From: Paenibacillus segetis
GTDB lineage: Bacteria > Bacillota > Bacilli > Paenibacillales > Paenibacillaceae
DNA length: 64,000 nt
Direction of reading: 5' to 3'
Assembly (NCBI RefSeq): GCF_014639155.1
Contig: NZ_BMFT01000001.1
Coordinates: 1,426,001-1,490,000 of the forward strand
This document shows, one piece after another, positions 55,209-64,000 of this stretch (position 1 is its first letter; each line of letters opens with the position of its first letter). A model generated the notes under the pieces. That model was not told the origin of the DNA, ran no database searches, and saw only the letters and a list, made by a program, of their open reading frames with translations. The position numbers and the translations under genes are program-made.

Positions 55209-56888
55209 TTGTCCAAAAAAAATAATAATGAAAAATTGACGATCTTTGCATTGGGCGGCGTCGCAGAAATTGGAAAGAACATGTATGTCGTTCAGTATGC
55301 CAATGATATTGTTGTCGTTGACGCCGGGCTAAAATTTCCGGAAGAGGACATGCTTGGTATCGATATCGTCATTCCTGATATCACTTTCCTGACGGAGAAC
55401 CGTGACAAGGTAAGAGGGATCGTATTGACCCATGGTCATGAAGACCATATCGGTGGACTACCTTATGTACTCAAGAATTTGAACGTTCCCGTTTATGGAA
55501 CGAAATTGACTTTAGGTCTTGTGGAGAACAAGCTGAAGGAAGCTAATTTGCTCGGTGAGACGAAACGGGTGCTAATCAACGCGGATTCGGAAATTGAGCT
55601 GGGAACCTCGATGAAGGCAACTTTCTTCAAAACAAATCACAGTATTCCTGATTCCGTCGGAGTTTGTATAGAGACTCCAGAAGGAAATGTAGTGCATACA
55701 GGTGACTTTAAGTTTGATCATACTCCTGTCAATGATCAGTTTGCTGATTTGCATCGTATGGGTGAAATCGGTGCCAAAGGAGTACTTGCGCTTCTCTCGG
55801 ATAGTACAAATGCTGAGAAGCCAGGCTTTACACCTTCGGAGAAAAATGTGGGTATCGTACTCAATGATATTTTCCGCAAAGCACAGCAACGTGTGGTTGT
55901 AGCAACCTTTGCATCAAACGTTCATCGTGTTCAACAAGTGATTGACGCTGCTTATGCAACTGGCCGTAAACTAACGATTATCGGTCGCAGTATGGTCAAT
56001 GTGGTCACGATCGCTTCAGAACTTGGCTATCTCAATGTACCTGATGGTATTCTGATTGAACCAGAAGAAGTGAACAAAATGGCTGCAGATCGTGTTGTTA
56101 TTCTCTGCACAGGTAGCCAAGGTGAGCCGATGTCAGCGTTAACACGTATGGCACGTTCGACACACCGCAAAGTGGATATTTTGCCTGGAGATACGGTAAT
56201 CATTGCCGCAACACCGGTACCAGGTAATGAAAAATATGTAGGTCGCACTATCGATGAATTGTTCCGACTTGGAGCTGAAGTTATATATAGTGGATCCAAC
56301 TCAGGAGTTCATGTATCTGGTCATGGTAGTCAAGAAGAACTGAAGTTAATGCTTAACTTGATGAGACCGAAATACTTCATTCCGATTCACGGTGAATACC
56401 GTATGCTTCGCAAACATGCCCAATTGGGTCAATCCGTTGGTGTAGATCCAGACAACATTTTCTTGGTAGATATCGGGGAAATCGTTGAGATTGACAACGG
56501 CGTTGCTCGTAAAGCAGGGAAAGTCCCTGCAGGTAACGTACTGATTGATGGCTTGGGTGTTGGTGATGTAGGTAATATCGTACTCCGCGACCGTAAGCTA
56601 TTGTCGCAAGACGGTATCCTAGTTGTCGTGGTAACTTTGAGTAAGCAGGATGGAACGATTGTATCTGGTCCAGATATCATTTCCAGAGGGTTCGTTTATG
56701 TTAGAGAATCCGAAGGTCTTCTTGACGAAGCAAATCGCATTGTATCCAGCACTCTAGAGAAGCTGATGAGCGAGAACGTGAATGAATGGGCTTCACTGAA
56801 AACGAATGTGAAGGATGCGCTTGGACGGTTCCTATACGAACAAACGCGTCGTAGACCGATGATTCTTCCAATTATTATGGAAGTCTAA
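55209..56888 (+). CDS. rnjB: Ribonuclease J
   Basis: 559 residues. Metallo-beta-lactamase core with intact metal motif HGHEDH (about 75-80), HTGDFKFDHTPV, beta-CASP region (FASNVHRVQQVIDAA, GRSMVNVVTIA, CTGSQGEPMSALTRMA, HVSGHGSQEE, IPIHGEYRM) and C-terminal dimer domain ending PIIMEV. 5'-3' exo- and endoribonuclease. The position between dapA and tepA is that of rnjB in B. subtilis, but RNase J2 there has a degenerate motif while this one is intact, so the J1/J2 label is positional only. Starts at TTG 55209 after AGGAGGG. Confidence 0.93.
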   Translation: MSKKNNNEKLTIFALGGVAEIGKNMYVVQYANDIVVVDAGLKFPEEDMLGIDIVIPDITFLTENRDKVRGIVLTHGHEDHIGGLPYVLKNLNVPVYGTKLTLGLVENKLKEANLLGETKRVLINADSEIELGTSMKATFFKTNHSIPDSVGVCIETPEGNVVHTGDFKFDHTPVNDQFADLHRMGEIGAKGVLALLSDSTNAEKPGFTPSEKNVGIVLNDIFRKAQQRVVVATFASNVHRVQQVIDAAYATGRKLTIIGRSMVNVVTIASELGYLNVPDGILIEPEEVNKMAADRVVILCTGSQGEPMSALTRMARSTHRKVDILPGDTVIIAATPVPGNEKYVGRTIDELFRLGAEVIYSGSNSGVHVSGHGSQEELKLMLNLMRPKYFIPIHGEYRMLRKHAQLGQSVGVDPDNIFLVDIGEIVEIDNGVARKAGKVPAGNVLIDGLGVGDVGNIVLRDRKLLSQDGILVVVVTLSKQDGTIVSGPDIISRGFVYVRESEGLLDEANRIVSSTLEKLMSENVNEWASLKTNVKDALGRFLYEQTRRRPMILPIIMEV

Positions 56889-56931
56889 GTAATATCCTAC
56901 AGAATTAAATAATAAGATAGGCACACAGTCG

Positions 56932-56988
56932 CCTCTTCTCCTGCCGGTAATATTGGACGGTTCCTTGCGGGAGAGGAGGCTTTTTTTA
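56932..56988 (+). terminator. Terminator after RNase J gene
   Basis: GCCTCTTCTCCTGC (56932-56945) pairs over 14 positions with GCGGGAGAGGAGGC (56968-56981), wobbles included, then seven T. Confidence 0.9.
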
Positions 56989-57021
56989 TTTTCGGGAGAA
57001 AATGACTATGATCGATTTGAA

Positions 57022-57048
57022 ACCCTTGCATTGCAGGGGTGTTTTTTT
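57022..57048 (+). terminator. Second tandem terminator
   Basis: ACCCTTGC (57022-57029), loop ATT, GCAGGGGT (57033-57040), then GTTTTTTT. Backs up the terminator at 56932. Confidence 0.8.
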
Positions 57049-57154
57049 GTGGATAAGCCTGTATAGATGATGGACGGTTGTCGGCATACTATTTCTTGCG
57101 AAGACTTGTTTGACGAGAATAGGGCCGGTCAGGCCGGAAGGAAGCGAATCAATA

Positions 57155-57922
57155 ATGATGAATAACTATCCCAGGGTGCAGATGAATACCAAAAATGAAG
57201 GAGAAATACCTCCACAACCTGAAGGTGATAAAAAGAATCCAGCAGTCACGGACATGATTCAACAACTAGGGCAAACCGCAATACCAACACCAGGGGAGTC
57301 GAACGTGTATTGCTTAACGATTATTGGACAAATAGAAGGACATCTTGTGCTACCTCCGCAAAATAAAACGACCAAATATGAGCATTTGATTCCGCAGCTA
57401 GTTGCGGCAGAACAGAATCGCAATATCGAGGGTCTGCTGATTATTCTAAATACAGTTGGAGGAGATGTTGAGGCTGGACTTGCGATCGCTGAAATGATCT
57501 CATCGCTAAGCAAGCCAACGGTAACTGTTGTAATTGGAGGAGGGCACAGTATCGGTGTACCGATTGCCGTAGCTTCCGACTATTCGCTTATTGCGGAGAG
57601 CGCAACCATGACTATTCATCCGGTTCGTATGACAGGACTTGTGATTGGTGTACCACAAACATTTGAATATATTGAGAAAATGCAGGAGAGAGTAGTTCGT
57701 TTTGTAACCATGCATTCGCATATTTCTGAGGAAACCTTCAAGGAATTTATGTTCAGAACTGGAGGACTTAACCGGGATATTGGTACAGCCGTAGGTGGAA
57801 TTGAAGCGGTGAAATGTGGCTTGATTGATGCAATTGGAGGAATTGGTGAAGGTCTCAATAAACTGAATTCATTGATTGACTCACGACGAGCAAGTGCAAA
57901 CTTGGGAGGGATGACCCAATGA
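57155..57922 (+). CDS. tepA: ClpP-family translocation-enhancing protein TepA
   Basis: 255 residues. ClpP/crotonase-like serine peptidase fold: [38 protein letters not shown], nucleophile Ser in GGGHSIGVP (about 132) and His in [10 protein letters not shown] (about 155). B. subtilis TepA (YmfB) aids secretion and spore quality. The frame extends to 57110, but ATG 57155/57158 follows GGAAGGAAG. Overlaps the next gene by four bases. Confidence 0.92.
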   Translation: MMNNYPRVQMNTKNEGEIPPQPEGDKKNPAVTDMIQQLGQTAIPTPGESNVYCLTIIGQIEGHLVLPPQNKTTKYEHLIPQLVAAEQNRNIEGLLIILNTVGGDVEAGLAIAEMISSLSKPTVTVVIGGGHSIGVPIAVASDYSLIAESATMTIHPVRMTGLVIGVPQTFEYIEKMQERVVRFVTMHSHISEETFKEFMFRTGGLNRDIGTAVGGIEAVKCGLIDAIGGIGEGLNKLNSLIDSRRASANLGGMTQ

Positions 57923-58146
57923 GCTTTTATACAATAATACCCGAAGAGTTGCAATGGGAGCATGAGGAATCACAGGAGATGTATAGTGAGATCGAACTTG
58001 GAGGAGTTCTCATGCAGGTGAGAATGGATGGGGGAAATCGAGCAACTATCGTTCGTTTGTTGCGTTGTAATTCTCTAGACGATTATTTAAACCCAGCGTA
58101 TGCTCCAGGTGGACAAATTGCTTATATTCCGATCTTGCTTAGATAA
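57919..58146 (+). CDS. ylzJ: YlzJ-like small protein
   Basis: 75 residues ([30 protein letters not shown]), similar in size and place to YlzJ of B. subtilis between tepA and spoIIIE. Function unknown. The conserved Pro-rich C-terminal [10 protein letters not shown] is its main recognisable part. Starts inside the tepA stop. Confidence 0.8.
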   Translation: MSFYTIIPEELQWEHEESQEMYSEIELGGVLMQVRMDGGNRATIVRLLRCNSLDDYLNPAYAPGGQIAYIPILLR

Positions 58147-58159
58147 GTGTGTGATAAAC

Positions 58160-58200
58160 TTTGATGCTGAAAAGATGATTTTTTGAACAACCTTTATAGG
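58160..58200. repeat. Remnant of the MITE-like repeat (copy 3)
   Basis: GCTGAAAAGATGATTTTTTG followed by AACAACCTTTATAGG resembles the ends of copies 1 and 2, including the inverted form of the left end (GATGACTTTTTGAAC). Only one end remains, just before the ftsK promoter. Confidence 0.65.
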
Positions 58201-58217
58201 ATGCCCCCGCCTGAATA

Positions 58218-58226
58218 TGGTATAAT
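58218..58226 (+). promoter_or_regulatory. Extended -10 promoter for ftsK
   Basis: TGGTATAAT with a TGn extension; no convincing -35. Twenty-three bases before the ftsK start. Confidence 0.5.
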
Positions 58227-58249
58227 ATTCATCTAGGGGGTGTTCCTTT

Positions 58250-60916
58250 TTGGCAGCAAATAAACGAAAAAAGAAAAAAGCTAAGCTTGGTAGCATGCTC
58301 AAATATGAAATCTATGGAATCATCCTAATCACATTATCGATAATCGCCTTGTCCGGGGAGGCTGCGGTCGGAAGAACTTTATCCAAAATGTCCGCGCTTA
58401 TTCTAGGTAAGTTTTATTTTGTCATTCCATTGATAGGAGTTTATGTGGGACTAGCTGTCATGATTAGTAGAAAGTGGCCATCACGCTGGAGCACTAGACG
58501 CAGTGGGGCTTTACTCGCTGTACTTGCTCTCTCATTGATGAGTACTATTCTTGCTATGCAGCAGAAGCTGGCACCTGCAGTACCATTGACGGCAGGCAAT
58601 ATTTTATCACAAATCCATCGGGACCTACAGGGATCGCTCTTTGCACCTGGGATGGGGGATGCTGGATTTAGTCTGCTAAACATGAATATTAGTGGTGGAT
58701 ACATAGGGGGATTGGAGTTTGCGTTACTCTATTCTCTATTCGGTATGGCGGGCGCCAAGCTTATTATGATTGTTATGCTAGCAATTAGCTTTATGCTGAT
58801 CACAGGTCTGTCATACGTAGATTTATTCCGTTTGTTGCGAGGTAGATTGGCCATCCTAGCTGAACAATTTGGCAAGAAGCTTCGTATGCTACGTCCTATT
58901 CCGGTTACAGGGAAGAATCAACGGGTACTTAAAACGGTCCCAATGGATAGGGACGACGAAGCCCATGATGTTGAAGAAGATGAATTTAAGCCAGCCTCTA
59001 GACCACTGATGAAGAAGCCTGTGTTCTTTCAGTTGTTTGGGTTTAAAGGTCGTACTAATGCAGTAACCCCAGTAGAATCGCCAACTCCGCATGAGCTAGA
59101 ACCGCAAACAGTAGGAGACGTTATGGTACAAGGTCCTCCTGCTGCAATTAATTGGAATGATCTCCAATATGCCGGTGTAGGGGCGGGAACTATAGGGAGT
59201 AAACAGGGCGAAGGTCTACATTCCCCGGGAAGTTCGGCAGGAGATACAGGACCAATTATCCGTGACTTTTTCGATAATATTCAACGAGAAACGGGCATTC
59301 GTGAAGAGGATTTTGAAGTTGATGATTTAACGGACATTGGACAAGACCTACATGAATACATCGACAAGAATACGGATAACGTGGTTGATACTTTACATGA
59401 TGTAGACTCTTCTCCTGTTGAAGAACAGCAATCTGGTGAGCTTGATGCTGATGATATAGCAGCTCCAGTGCTTCCACCAAAGCCAGCTCCCAAACCATAC
59501 AAACTACCATCATTCAAGTTACTGTCGAGACCAGAAGGTGCTTCTAAATCAGGCGACCAAGCAGATTATATGCAGACGGCTCGTAAGCTCGAGGCCACAC
59601 TTGAGAGCTTTGGAGTTAGAGCCCGTGTGTTAGAAGTAGTTCGTGGTCCCGCTGTTACACGTTATGAAATACAACCTGATATCGGCGTAAAGGTAAGCCG
59701 GATCGTGAATTTGACCGACGATATCGCTTTGGCATTAGCCGCGAAGGATATCCGTATGGAAGCACCAATTCCAGGTAAATCAGCGATTGGTATCGAAGTA
59801 CCTAACGGAGAAGTTTCACTTGTTACGATGCGTGAAGTTATGGAGACACCTACGTTCCAGGAAGCGGAATCCAAATTGTCGATTGCTTTTGGACGCGATA
59901 TATCTGGCGCGACAATCATCGGTAATTTGACGAAGATGCCCCATTTACTTGTAGCAGGAGCTACAGGTTCTGGTAAATCAGTATGTATTAACGGAATTAT
60001 TACGAGTATTTTGTATAAGGCGAAACCTGACGAAGTGAAGTTTTTGATGGTCGATCCAAAAATGGTCGAGTTGAATATGTACAATGGAATTCCACATTTG
60101 CTTGCACCTGTGGTAACAGATCCAAAACGGGCTTCACTAGCACTTAAGAAAATCGTCGTGGAGATGGAGAAACGCTACGAGTTATTCTCTAAGTCTGGTG
60201 CGCGTAATGTTGAAGGGTATAACCTAATGATGAAAGATAACCCGGAAGCCGTGCTCCCGTATATCGTCGTCATTGTGGATGAATTAGCTGACTTAATGAT
60301 GGTTGCAGCCAAAGATGTAGAGGACGCGATTGCTCGTCTTGCGCAAATGGCACGTGCTGCAGGTATTCACTTGATTATTGCGACACAGCGACCTTCTGTT
60401 GATGTTATTACTGGGGTTATCAAGGCGAATATTCCATCACGTATTGCCTTTGGCGTATCCTCGCAAGTGGATTCAAGAACGATTCTTGATATGGCCGGAG
60501 CTGAGAAACTATTGGGCCGTGGAGACATGTTGTTCATGCCAATGGGCGCATCCAAGCCTGTTCGTGTTCAAGGGGCGTTCATGAGTGATCAGGAAGTGGA
60601 AGCCATTGTGGGTTATGTTCGAGGTCAAGGACAAGCTGAATACGATGAGAGCCTCGTTCCTGAGGTAGACGAAGAGGTTCAACAAGAGGAAGAAGTAATG
60701 GATGAGTTATACGATCAGGCGGTACAGATTATATTGGAAGCTAAGCAAGCCTCGGTCTCGCTACTTCAACGCCGTATGCGTGTAGGATATACCCGAGCAG
60801 CGCGGTTGATCGATTCTATGGAGGCAAGAGGGATTGTAGGGCCTTACGAGGGTAGTAAGCCAAGAGAAGTCTTGATATCCATAGATCAGTATAAGTCGGG
60901 AAGAATCTCTTCCTAA
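58250..60916 (+). CDS. ftsK: DNA translocase FtsK/SpoIIIE
   Basis: 888 residues. Basic N-terminus, four membrane helices (about 20-185), an acidic/Pro-rich linker (about 230-430), motor domain with Walker A GATGSGKS (570-577), Walker B region [26 protein letters not shown], and a C-terminal winged-helix gamma domain ([20 protein letters not shown]). Pumps chromosomes at septa, including the sporulation septum. The linker makes it about 100 residues longer than B. subtilis SpoIIIE. Starts at TTG 58250 with AGGGGGTG before it. Confidence 0.96.
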   Translation: MAANKRKKKKAKLGSMLKYEIYGIILITLSIIALSGEAAVGRTLSKMSALILGKFYFVIPLIGVYVGLAVMISRKWPSRWSTRRSGALLAVLALSLMSTILAMQQKLAPAVPLTAGNILSQIHRDLQGSLFAPGMGDAGFSLLNMNISGGYIGGLEFALLYSLFGMAGAKLIMIVMLAISFMLITGLSYVDLFRLLRGRLAILAEQFGKKLRMLRPIPVTGKNQRVLKTVPMDRDDEAHDVEEDEFKPASRPLMKKPVFFQLFGFKGRTNAVTPVESPTPHELEPQTVGDVMVQGPPAAINWNDLQYAGVGAGTIGSKQGEGLHSPGSSAGDTGPIIRDFFDNIQRETGIREEDFEVDDLTDIGQDLHEYIDKNTDNVVDTLHDVDSSPVEEQQSGELDADDIAAPVLPPKPAPKPYKLPSFKLLSRPEGASKSGDQADYMQTARKLEATLESFGVRARVLEVVRGPAVTRYEIQPDIGVKVSRIVNLTDDIALALAAKDIRMEAPIPGKSAIGIEVPNGEVSLVTMREVMETPTFQEAESKLSIAFGRDISGATIIGNLTKMPHLLVAGATGSGKSVCINGIITSILYKAKPDEVKFLMVDPKMVELNMYNGIPHLLAPVVTDPKRASLALKKIVVEMEKRYELFSKSGARNVEGYNLMMKDNPEAVLPYIVVIVDELADLMMVAAKDVEDAIARLAQMARAAGIHLIIATQRPSVDVITGVIKANIPSRIAFGVSSQVDSRTILDMAGAEKLLGRGDMLFMPMGASKPVRVQGAFMSDQEVEAIVGYVRGQGQAEYDESLVPEVDEEVQQEEEVMDELYDQAVQIILEAKQASVSLLQRRMRVGYTRAARLIDSMEARGIVGPYEGSKPREVLISIDQYKSGRISS

Positions 60917-60945
60917 GATATATTGGGTTATAGAAAAGCATACAG

Positions 60946-60996
60946 AGGAGTTGTTCTTAAAGCCGTAATGTGGCTTTGCGGGCAACTCTTTTTTTT
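60946..60996 (+). terminator. Terminator after ftsK
   Basis: GAGTTG (60948-60953) pairs with CAACTC (60983-60988) around an inner AAAGCC/GGCTTT hairpin, followed by eight T. Confidence 0.85.
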
Positions 60997-61009
60997 GATT
61001 GCCGCTGGG

Positions 61010-61040
61010 TGCATAGGAAGACGTTACGCTTGTCATACTA
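61010..61040 (+). promoter_or_regulatory. Sigma-G promoter for sleB
   Basis: TGCATA (61010-61015), 18-base spacer, CATACTA (61034-61040), matching the forespore sigma-F/sigma-G pattern (TGnATA, CATnnTA). sleB of B. subtilis is sigma-G controlled. Confidence 0.8.
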
Positions 61041-61088
61041 AAGTCAACCATTCATGTTAATCCACAAAAGAAAGGTAGAGCTAAACGT

Positions 61089-61934
61089 ATGAAAAAAGCG
61101 AAAATTTGGTTTGCTGCCGGTTTAGTGCTGCTTCTGTTCGGAGTTGTATACGGAGTAATTCAAGTCATAGAGCTCCGACAAACTGCCGAAAAACCGACGA
61201 CTATAGGAGAAAAAGCTGAATCTGAATCCTTACCACCTGCAATGCCTGTCTTCAGCTCTCAGGTCATCACTTATGGAGCGTTTGGTGATGATGTTTATGA
61301 ACTACAAGGACGACTGTCTTATCTCGGTTTTTATTACGGCAAAATAGACAGCATCTTCGGTTCGAAAACTCGGGACTCGCTAAAATGGTTCCAATCAGAG
61401 TTCGGAATGAAGGTCGACGGTTTGGCAGGGCCAAAGACCAAGCTTAAGCTATATAACGCCACAAAGAACTGGAAGTGGGGGCAAGAAAAGGCTGGAACGA
61501 CGGCAAAAAAACCTGCAACAACGCCGAAAACACCAACAAAAAAAGAACCCCAATTATCTAATGCAAGTGGGCTTGGACTTTCGGCTAATGATTTAAAAAT
61601 CATGGCGAATGCCGTTTATGGAGAAGCACGTGGAGAACCTTTTGAAGGTCAAGTTGCTGTTGCTGCCGTTATTCTAAATCGCGTTAAATCACCAAGCTTC
61701 CCTAACACCGCTTCAGGCGTTATTTTTCAGCCTGGTGCATTTACCGCAGTAGCCGATGGGCAAATCTATCTTGAACCCAATGAGAGTGCTCGTAAGGCTG
61801 TTCAACAAGCTTTGAATGGTTGGGATCCATCAGATGGATGCTTATACTACTTTAACCCTGAAACAGCTACGTCCAAATGGATTTGGACTCGTCCGCAAGT
61901 GAAGACTATCGGAAAACATATTTTCTGCATGTGA
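61089..61934 (+). CDS. sleB: Spore cortex-lytic enzyme SleB
   Basis: 281 residues. Membrane/signal helix (WFAAGLVLLLFGVVYGVIQV), peptidoglycan-binding type 1 domain (about 60-125, GDDVYELQGRLSYLGFYYGK), Lys/Thr/Pro linker, and hydrolase_2 domain (AVYGEARGEPFEGQVAVAAV, FQPGAFTAV, GCLYYFNPETATSKWIW). Lytic transglycosylase degrading muramic-lactam cortex in germination. No ypeB gene follows, unlike the sleB-ypeB pair of Bacillus. ATG 61089 follows GAAAGGTAGAG. Confidence 0.92.
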   Translation: MKKAKIWFAAGLVLLLFGVVYGVIQVIELRQTAEKPTTIGEKAESESLPPAMPVFSSQVITYGAFGDDVYELQGRLSYLGFYYGKIDSIFGSKTRDSLKWFQSEFGMKVDGLAGPKTKLKLYNATKNWKWGQEKAGTTAKKPATTPKTPTKKEPQLSNASGLGLSANDLKIMANAVYGEARGEPFEGQVAVAAVILNRVKSPSFPNTASGVIFQPGAFTAVADGQIYLEPNESARKAVQQALNGWDPSDGCLYYFNPETATSKWIWTRPQVKTIGKHIFCM

Positions 61935-61974
61935 CAGATGTAGAGCCCTGTCGCACCTGGGCTCATATCTGTCA
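61932..61974 (+). other. Stable hairpin just after sleB
   Basis: TGACAGAT pairs with ATCTGTCA around an inner GAGCCC/GGGCTC helix. The stem begins at the sleB stop codon. No T tract, so it may stabilise the mRNA end instead of terminating. Confidence 0.6.
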
Positions 61975-61991
61975 TATAAATATCGTTTGAC

Positions 61992-62031
61992 AGAAGCAGC
62001 CGGTCGATACGCCAGGTTGCTTCTTTACTTT
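61992..62031 (+). terminator. Terminator before ymfF
   Basis: GAAGCAGCC (61993-62001) pairs with GGTTGCTTC (62015-62023), followed by TTTACTTT; imperfect T tract. Confidence 0.6.
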
Positions 62032-62046
62032 GGGATGGTATAGAAT
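62017..62046 (+). promoter_or_regulatory. Possible promoter for ymfF
   Basis: TTGCTT (62017-62022) with TATAGA (62039-62044, spacer 16) or TAGAAT (62041-62046, spacer 18). Overlaps the preceding hairpin. Confidence 0.4.
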
Positions 62047-62105
62047 GGAACTACAAATTTTCACGAGTTAGAGCGTCATCAGTCTCTTGTAAAGGAGTTT
62101 TGGGA

Positions 62106-63386
62106 TTGAACAAAACACAATTTGAGCGCGGCAGCGCGGGTAATATCCGGATTCACGTCCTGCCAACTACCAGATTCAAAACTTTCGCAGTTTCATTATT
62201 CGCTGGTATCCCGCTTCAGGAGGATACAGTTACAACTACCGCTTTAACGCCGTTTGTACTTCGCCGTGGAACGCAGTCCCATCCAGAGACGATTGAATTC
62301 AAGAAGCAGCTTGAACATCTATATGGTGCAGGCTTCGGATTTGACGTTTATAAACGTGGCAATTATCAAATTGTCCAGTTTCGGATGGATACGATTAACG
62401 ACTCTTTTGTACAGAGTGGGGATTCCTTGCTGGAGAAGACATTTTCTTTTCTAGGGGAAGTGGTAACTCATCCGGCCACAGAGAACGGTGTATTTCGCTC
62501 TTCCTATGTTGAAGCCGAAAAGGAAACGGTACGTCAGAAGTTAGAGTCAATCATCAACGATAAGATACGTTATGCAGCAGAACGCTGTATTGAAGAAATG
62601 TTCAAGAATGATCCTTATCGTCTACATCCATTGGGCCGGATTGATGATTTGGCTGGGATTACACCAGCGTCATTGTATGAAGCCTACCAGCAATGGTTAC
62701 GGCAAGCTAGCATGGATTTATACGTAGTTGGTGACACGTCGCTAGCTGAGATTCAAGAATTAGTGGAGTCCAAATTCAATCTTAATCGTTCTTCTGCACC
62801 GGATTATGCCCAGACCATCAGTGATATCATTGCAGGAGAAGTTCAGACAGTGGAAGAGGTCCTAGATGTTAATCAGGGCAAATTAAACTTAGGCCTGCGC
62901 ACTCCGATTACTTATAGTGATGAGAGATATGCCGCGGCCCTGTTATATAACGGTATTCTTGGAAGTTACCCTCACTCTAAGCTGTTCATCAACGTACGTG
63001 AGAAGGAAAGTCTCGCTTACTATGCTTCTTCACGGTTCGATGGGCATAAAGGCATCGTTACGATTCAGTCTGGAATTGAGATTGAGAACTATGAAAAAGC
63101 GCTCAATATCATTAAAGCCCAGCTGGAAAGTATGAAAAAAGGTGAGATCAGTGAGCTTGAGATGTCTCAAACGAAAGCAATGATTCGTAATAGTCTACTC
63201 GAAATTCAGGATTCTGCATTCGAAATGATTGCTTACGATTTCAATCGCGTGCTATCAAACAAGGATCGCCCGGCGGAAGAGTTGCTTCGTCAAGTGGAGA
63301 AAGTTACACCAGAAGATGTTGTTGGTATAGCTGGATTATTCCATTTGAATACCATTTACTTTTTGACTGGGAAAAGGGAGGTGTAG
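62106..63386 (+). CDS. ymfF: M16-family protein YmfF (non-catalytic subunit type)
   Basis: 426 residues of the M16 peptidase fold (LFAGIPLQED, KLFINVREKESLAYYASSRF) without the HxxEH zinc motif, so probably inactive and paired with the next gene, as in two-subunit M16 enzymes. TTG 62106 has AAAGGAG eight bases upstream; TTG 62100 is too close. In B. subtilis ymfF-ymfH lie in the same order. Confidence 0.88.
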   Translation: MNKTQFERGSAGNIRIHVLPTTRFKTFAVSLFAGIPLQEDTVTTTALTPFVLRRGTQSHPETIEFKKQLEHLYGAGFGFDVYKRGNYQIVQFRMDTINDSFVQSGDSLLEKTFSFLGEVVTHPATENGVFRSSYVEAEKETVRQKLESIINDKIRYAAERCIEEMFKNDPYRLHPLGRIDDLAGITPASLYEAYQQWLRQASMDLYVVGDTSLAEIQELVESKFNLNRSSAPDYAQTISDIIAGEVQTVEEVLDVNQGKLNLGLRTPITYSDERYAAALLYNGILGSYPHSKLFINVREKESLAYYASSRFDGHKGIVTIQSGIEIENYEKALNIIKAQLESMKKGEISELEMSQTKAMIRNSLLEIQDSAFEMIAYDFNRVLSNKDRPAEELLRQVEKVTPEDVVGIAGLFHLNTIYFLTGKREV

Positions 63387-63389
63387 CGG

Positions 63390-64000
63390 GTGGAAGTCAT
63401 TACTTATGATGCGTTGAAGGAAACCCTATATCATGAAACGATGGATAACGGTCTACAGGTTTACGTGCTACCCAAGCCTGGATTCCAGAAAACATATGCT
63501 ACCTTTTCCACCAAATACGGTTCGGTTGATAATCATTTCCAGGTAGAGGGTGAGGAAGAGATTTCTGTACCCGATGGTATTGCCCACTTTTTGGAGCACA
63601 AAATGTTTGAGGAGCCGGAAGGTGACATTTTTGCTAAGTTTGCTTCACAAGGTGCCTCTGCTAATGCATTTACCAGTTTTGATCAAACGGTATATCTGTT
63701 CTCGGCAACGGAGAACATTCCAGCTAACCTAGAGACATTAATTAATTTCGTGCAAAATCCATATTTTACAGATCAGAATGTGGAGAAAGAAAAGGGGATT
63801 ATCGGGCAAGAAATCGGAATGTATCGAGACAATCCAGATTGGAGAGTTTATTTTGGACTGATCGAAGCCATGTATGAGCTTCATCCCGTTCATATCGATA
63901 TTGCCGGCACCGTCGATTCCATTGCCACCATCACAAAAGAAACACTATATACATGTTATAACTCGTTTTATCATCCCAGCAATATGTTACTCTTTGTTGT
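63390..64000 (+). CDS. ymfH: M16-family zinc peptidase YmfH, N-terminal part
   Basis: Runs off the window; 203 residues visible. Contains the zinc motif HFLEH (GIAHFLEHKMFEE), NAFTSFDQTVYLFS and the distal Glu region GQEIGMYRDNPDW. GTG 63390 lies six bases after GGGAGGTG, three bases past the ymfF stop. Likely catalytic partner of YmfF. Confidence 0.9.
   Translation, partial: MEVITYDALKETLYHETMDNGLQVYVLPKPGFQKTYATFSTKYGSVDNHFQVEGEEEISVPDGIAHFLEHKMFEEPEGDIFAKFASQGASANAFTSFDQTVYLFSATENIPANLETLINFVQNPYFTDQNVEKEKGIIGQEIGMYRDNPDWRVYFGLIEAMYELHPVHIDIAGTVDSIATITKETLYTCYNSFYHPSNMLLFV

Overview
The window comes from a low-to-mid GC, flagellated, endospore-forming Gram-positive bacterium. Gene order and protein sequences most resemble Paenibacillus or a close relative within Paenibacillaceae. 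The evidence is a Bacillus-type fla/che operon (FliY, CheC, CheD, SigD), PolC, RNase J, dipicolinate synthase, SleB, a SpoIIIE/FtsK translocase, and strong AGGAGG ribosome binding sites with many TTG and GTG starts. Every supported gene is on the + strand. No rRNA, tRNA, CRISPR array, prophage or transposase gene was found. The genus is an inference from gene order and style; no database was searched.

Region 1 (1-21364) is the distal half of the flagellar/chemotaxis operon. It holds the end of a hook/rod gene, flbD(swrD)-fliL-fliM-fliY-cheY-fliO-fliP-fliQ-fliR-flhB-flhA-flhF-flhG-cheB-cheA-cheW-cheC-cheD, an unnamed small membrane protein, sigD, a fapA-family gene, a small disordered protein, a SwrB-like protein and a YceG/MltG-like protein. 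It closes with a strong terminator. FliM and FliY form the switch, FliOPQR, FlhA and FlhB form the export gate, and the Che proteins drive CheY phosphorylation and adaptation.

Region 2 (21400-30365) is rpsB-tsf-pyrH-frr-uppS-cdsA-dxr-rseP-proS, the conserved translation/envelope block. The prolyl-tRNA synthetase is the short archaeal/eukaryotic type without an editing insertion. Region 3 (30366-46800) holds a 630-base repeat-rich gap, then polC, rimP-nusA-ylxR-ylxQ-infB-rbfA-nrnA-truB-ribF, rpsO and pnp. Region 4 (46800-58150) is ylxY-mlpA-dut, the spore-linked dpaA-dpaB pair with asd-dapG-dapA, then RNase J, tepA and a ylzJ-like gene. Region 5 (58200-64000) is ftsK/spoIIIE, sleB, ymfF and the start of ymfH.

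Beyond the expected genes, the noncoding DNA is the most interesting part. (i) Three copies of a hairpin element (30406-30518 inverted, 30822-30933 and 49885-49998) keep fixed loop motifs while their stem sequences differ and stay self-complementary. This resembles RNA covariation, or an unclassified palindromic repeat. (ii) A separate MITE-like repeat with GTTCAAAAA ends has two full copies and one remnant. One copy sits inside the nusA-ylxR junction and another supplies a gene's stop codon. (iii) Sporulation promoters can be read directly: a sigma-K match before dpaA and a sigma-G match before sleB.
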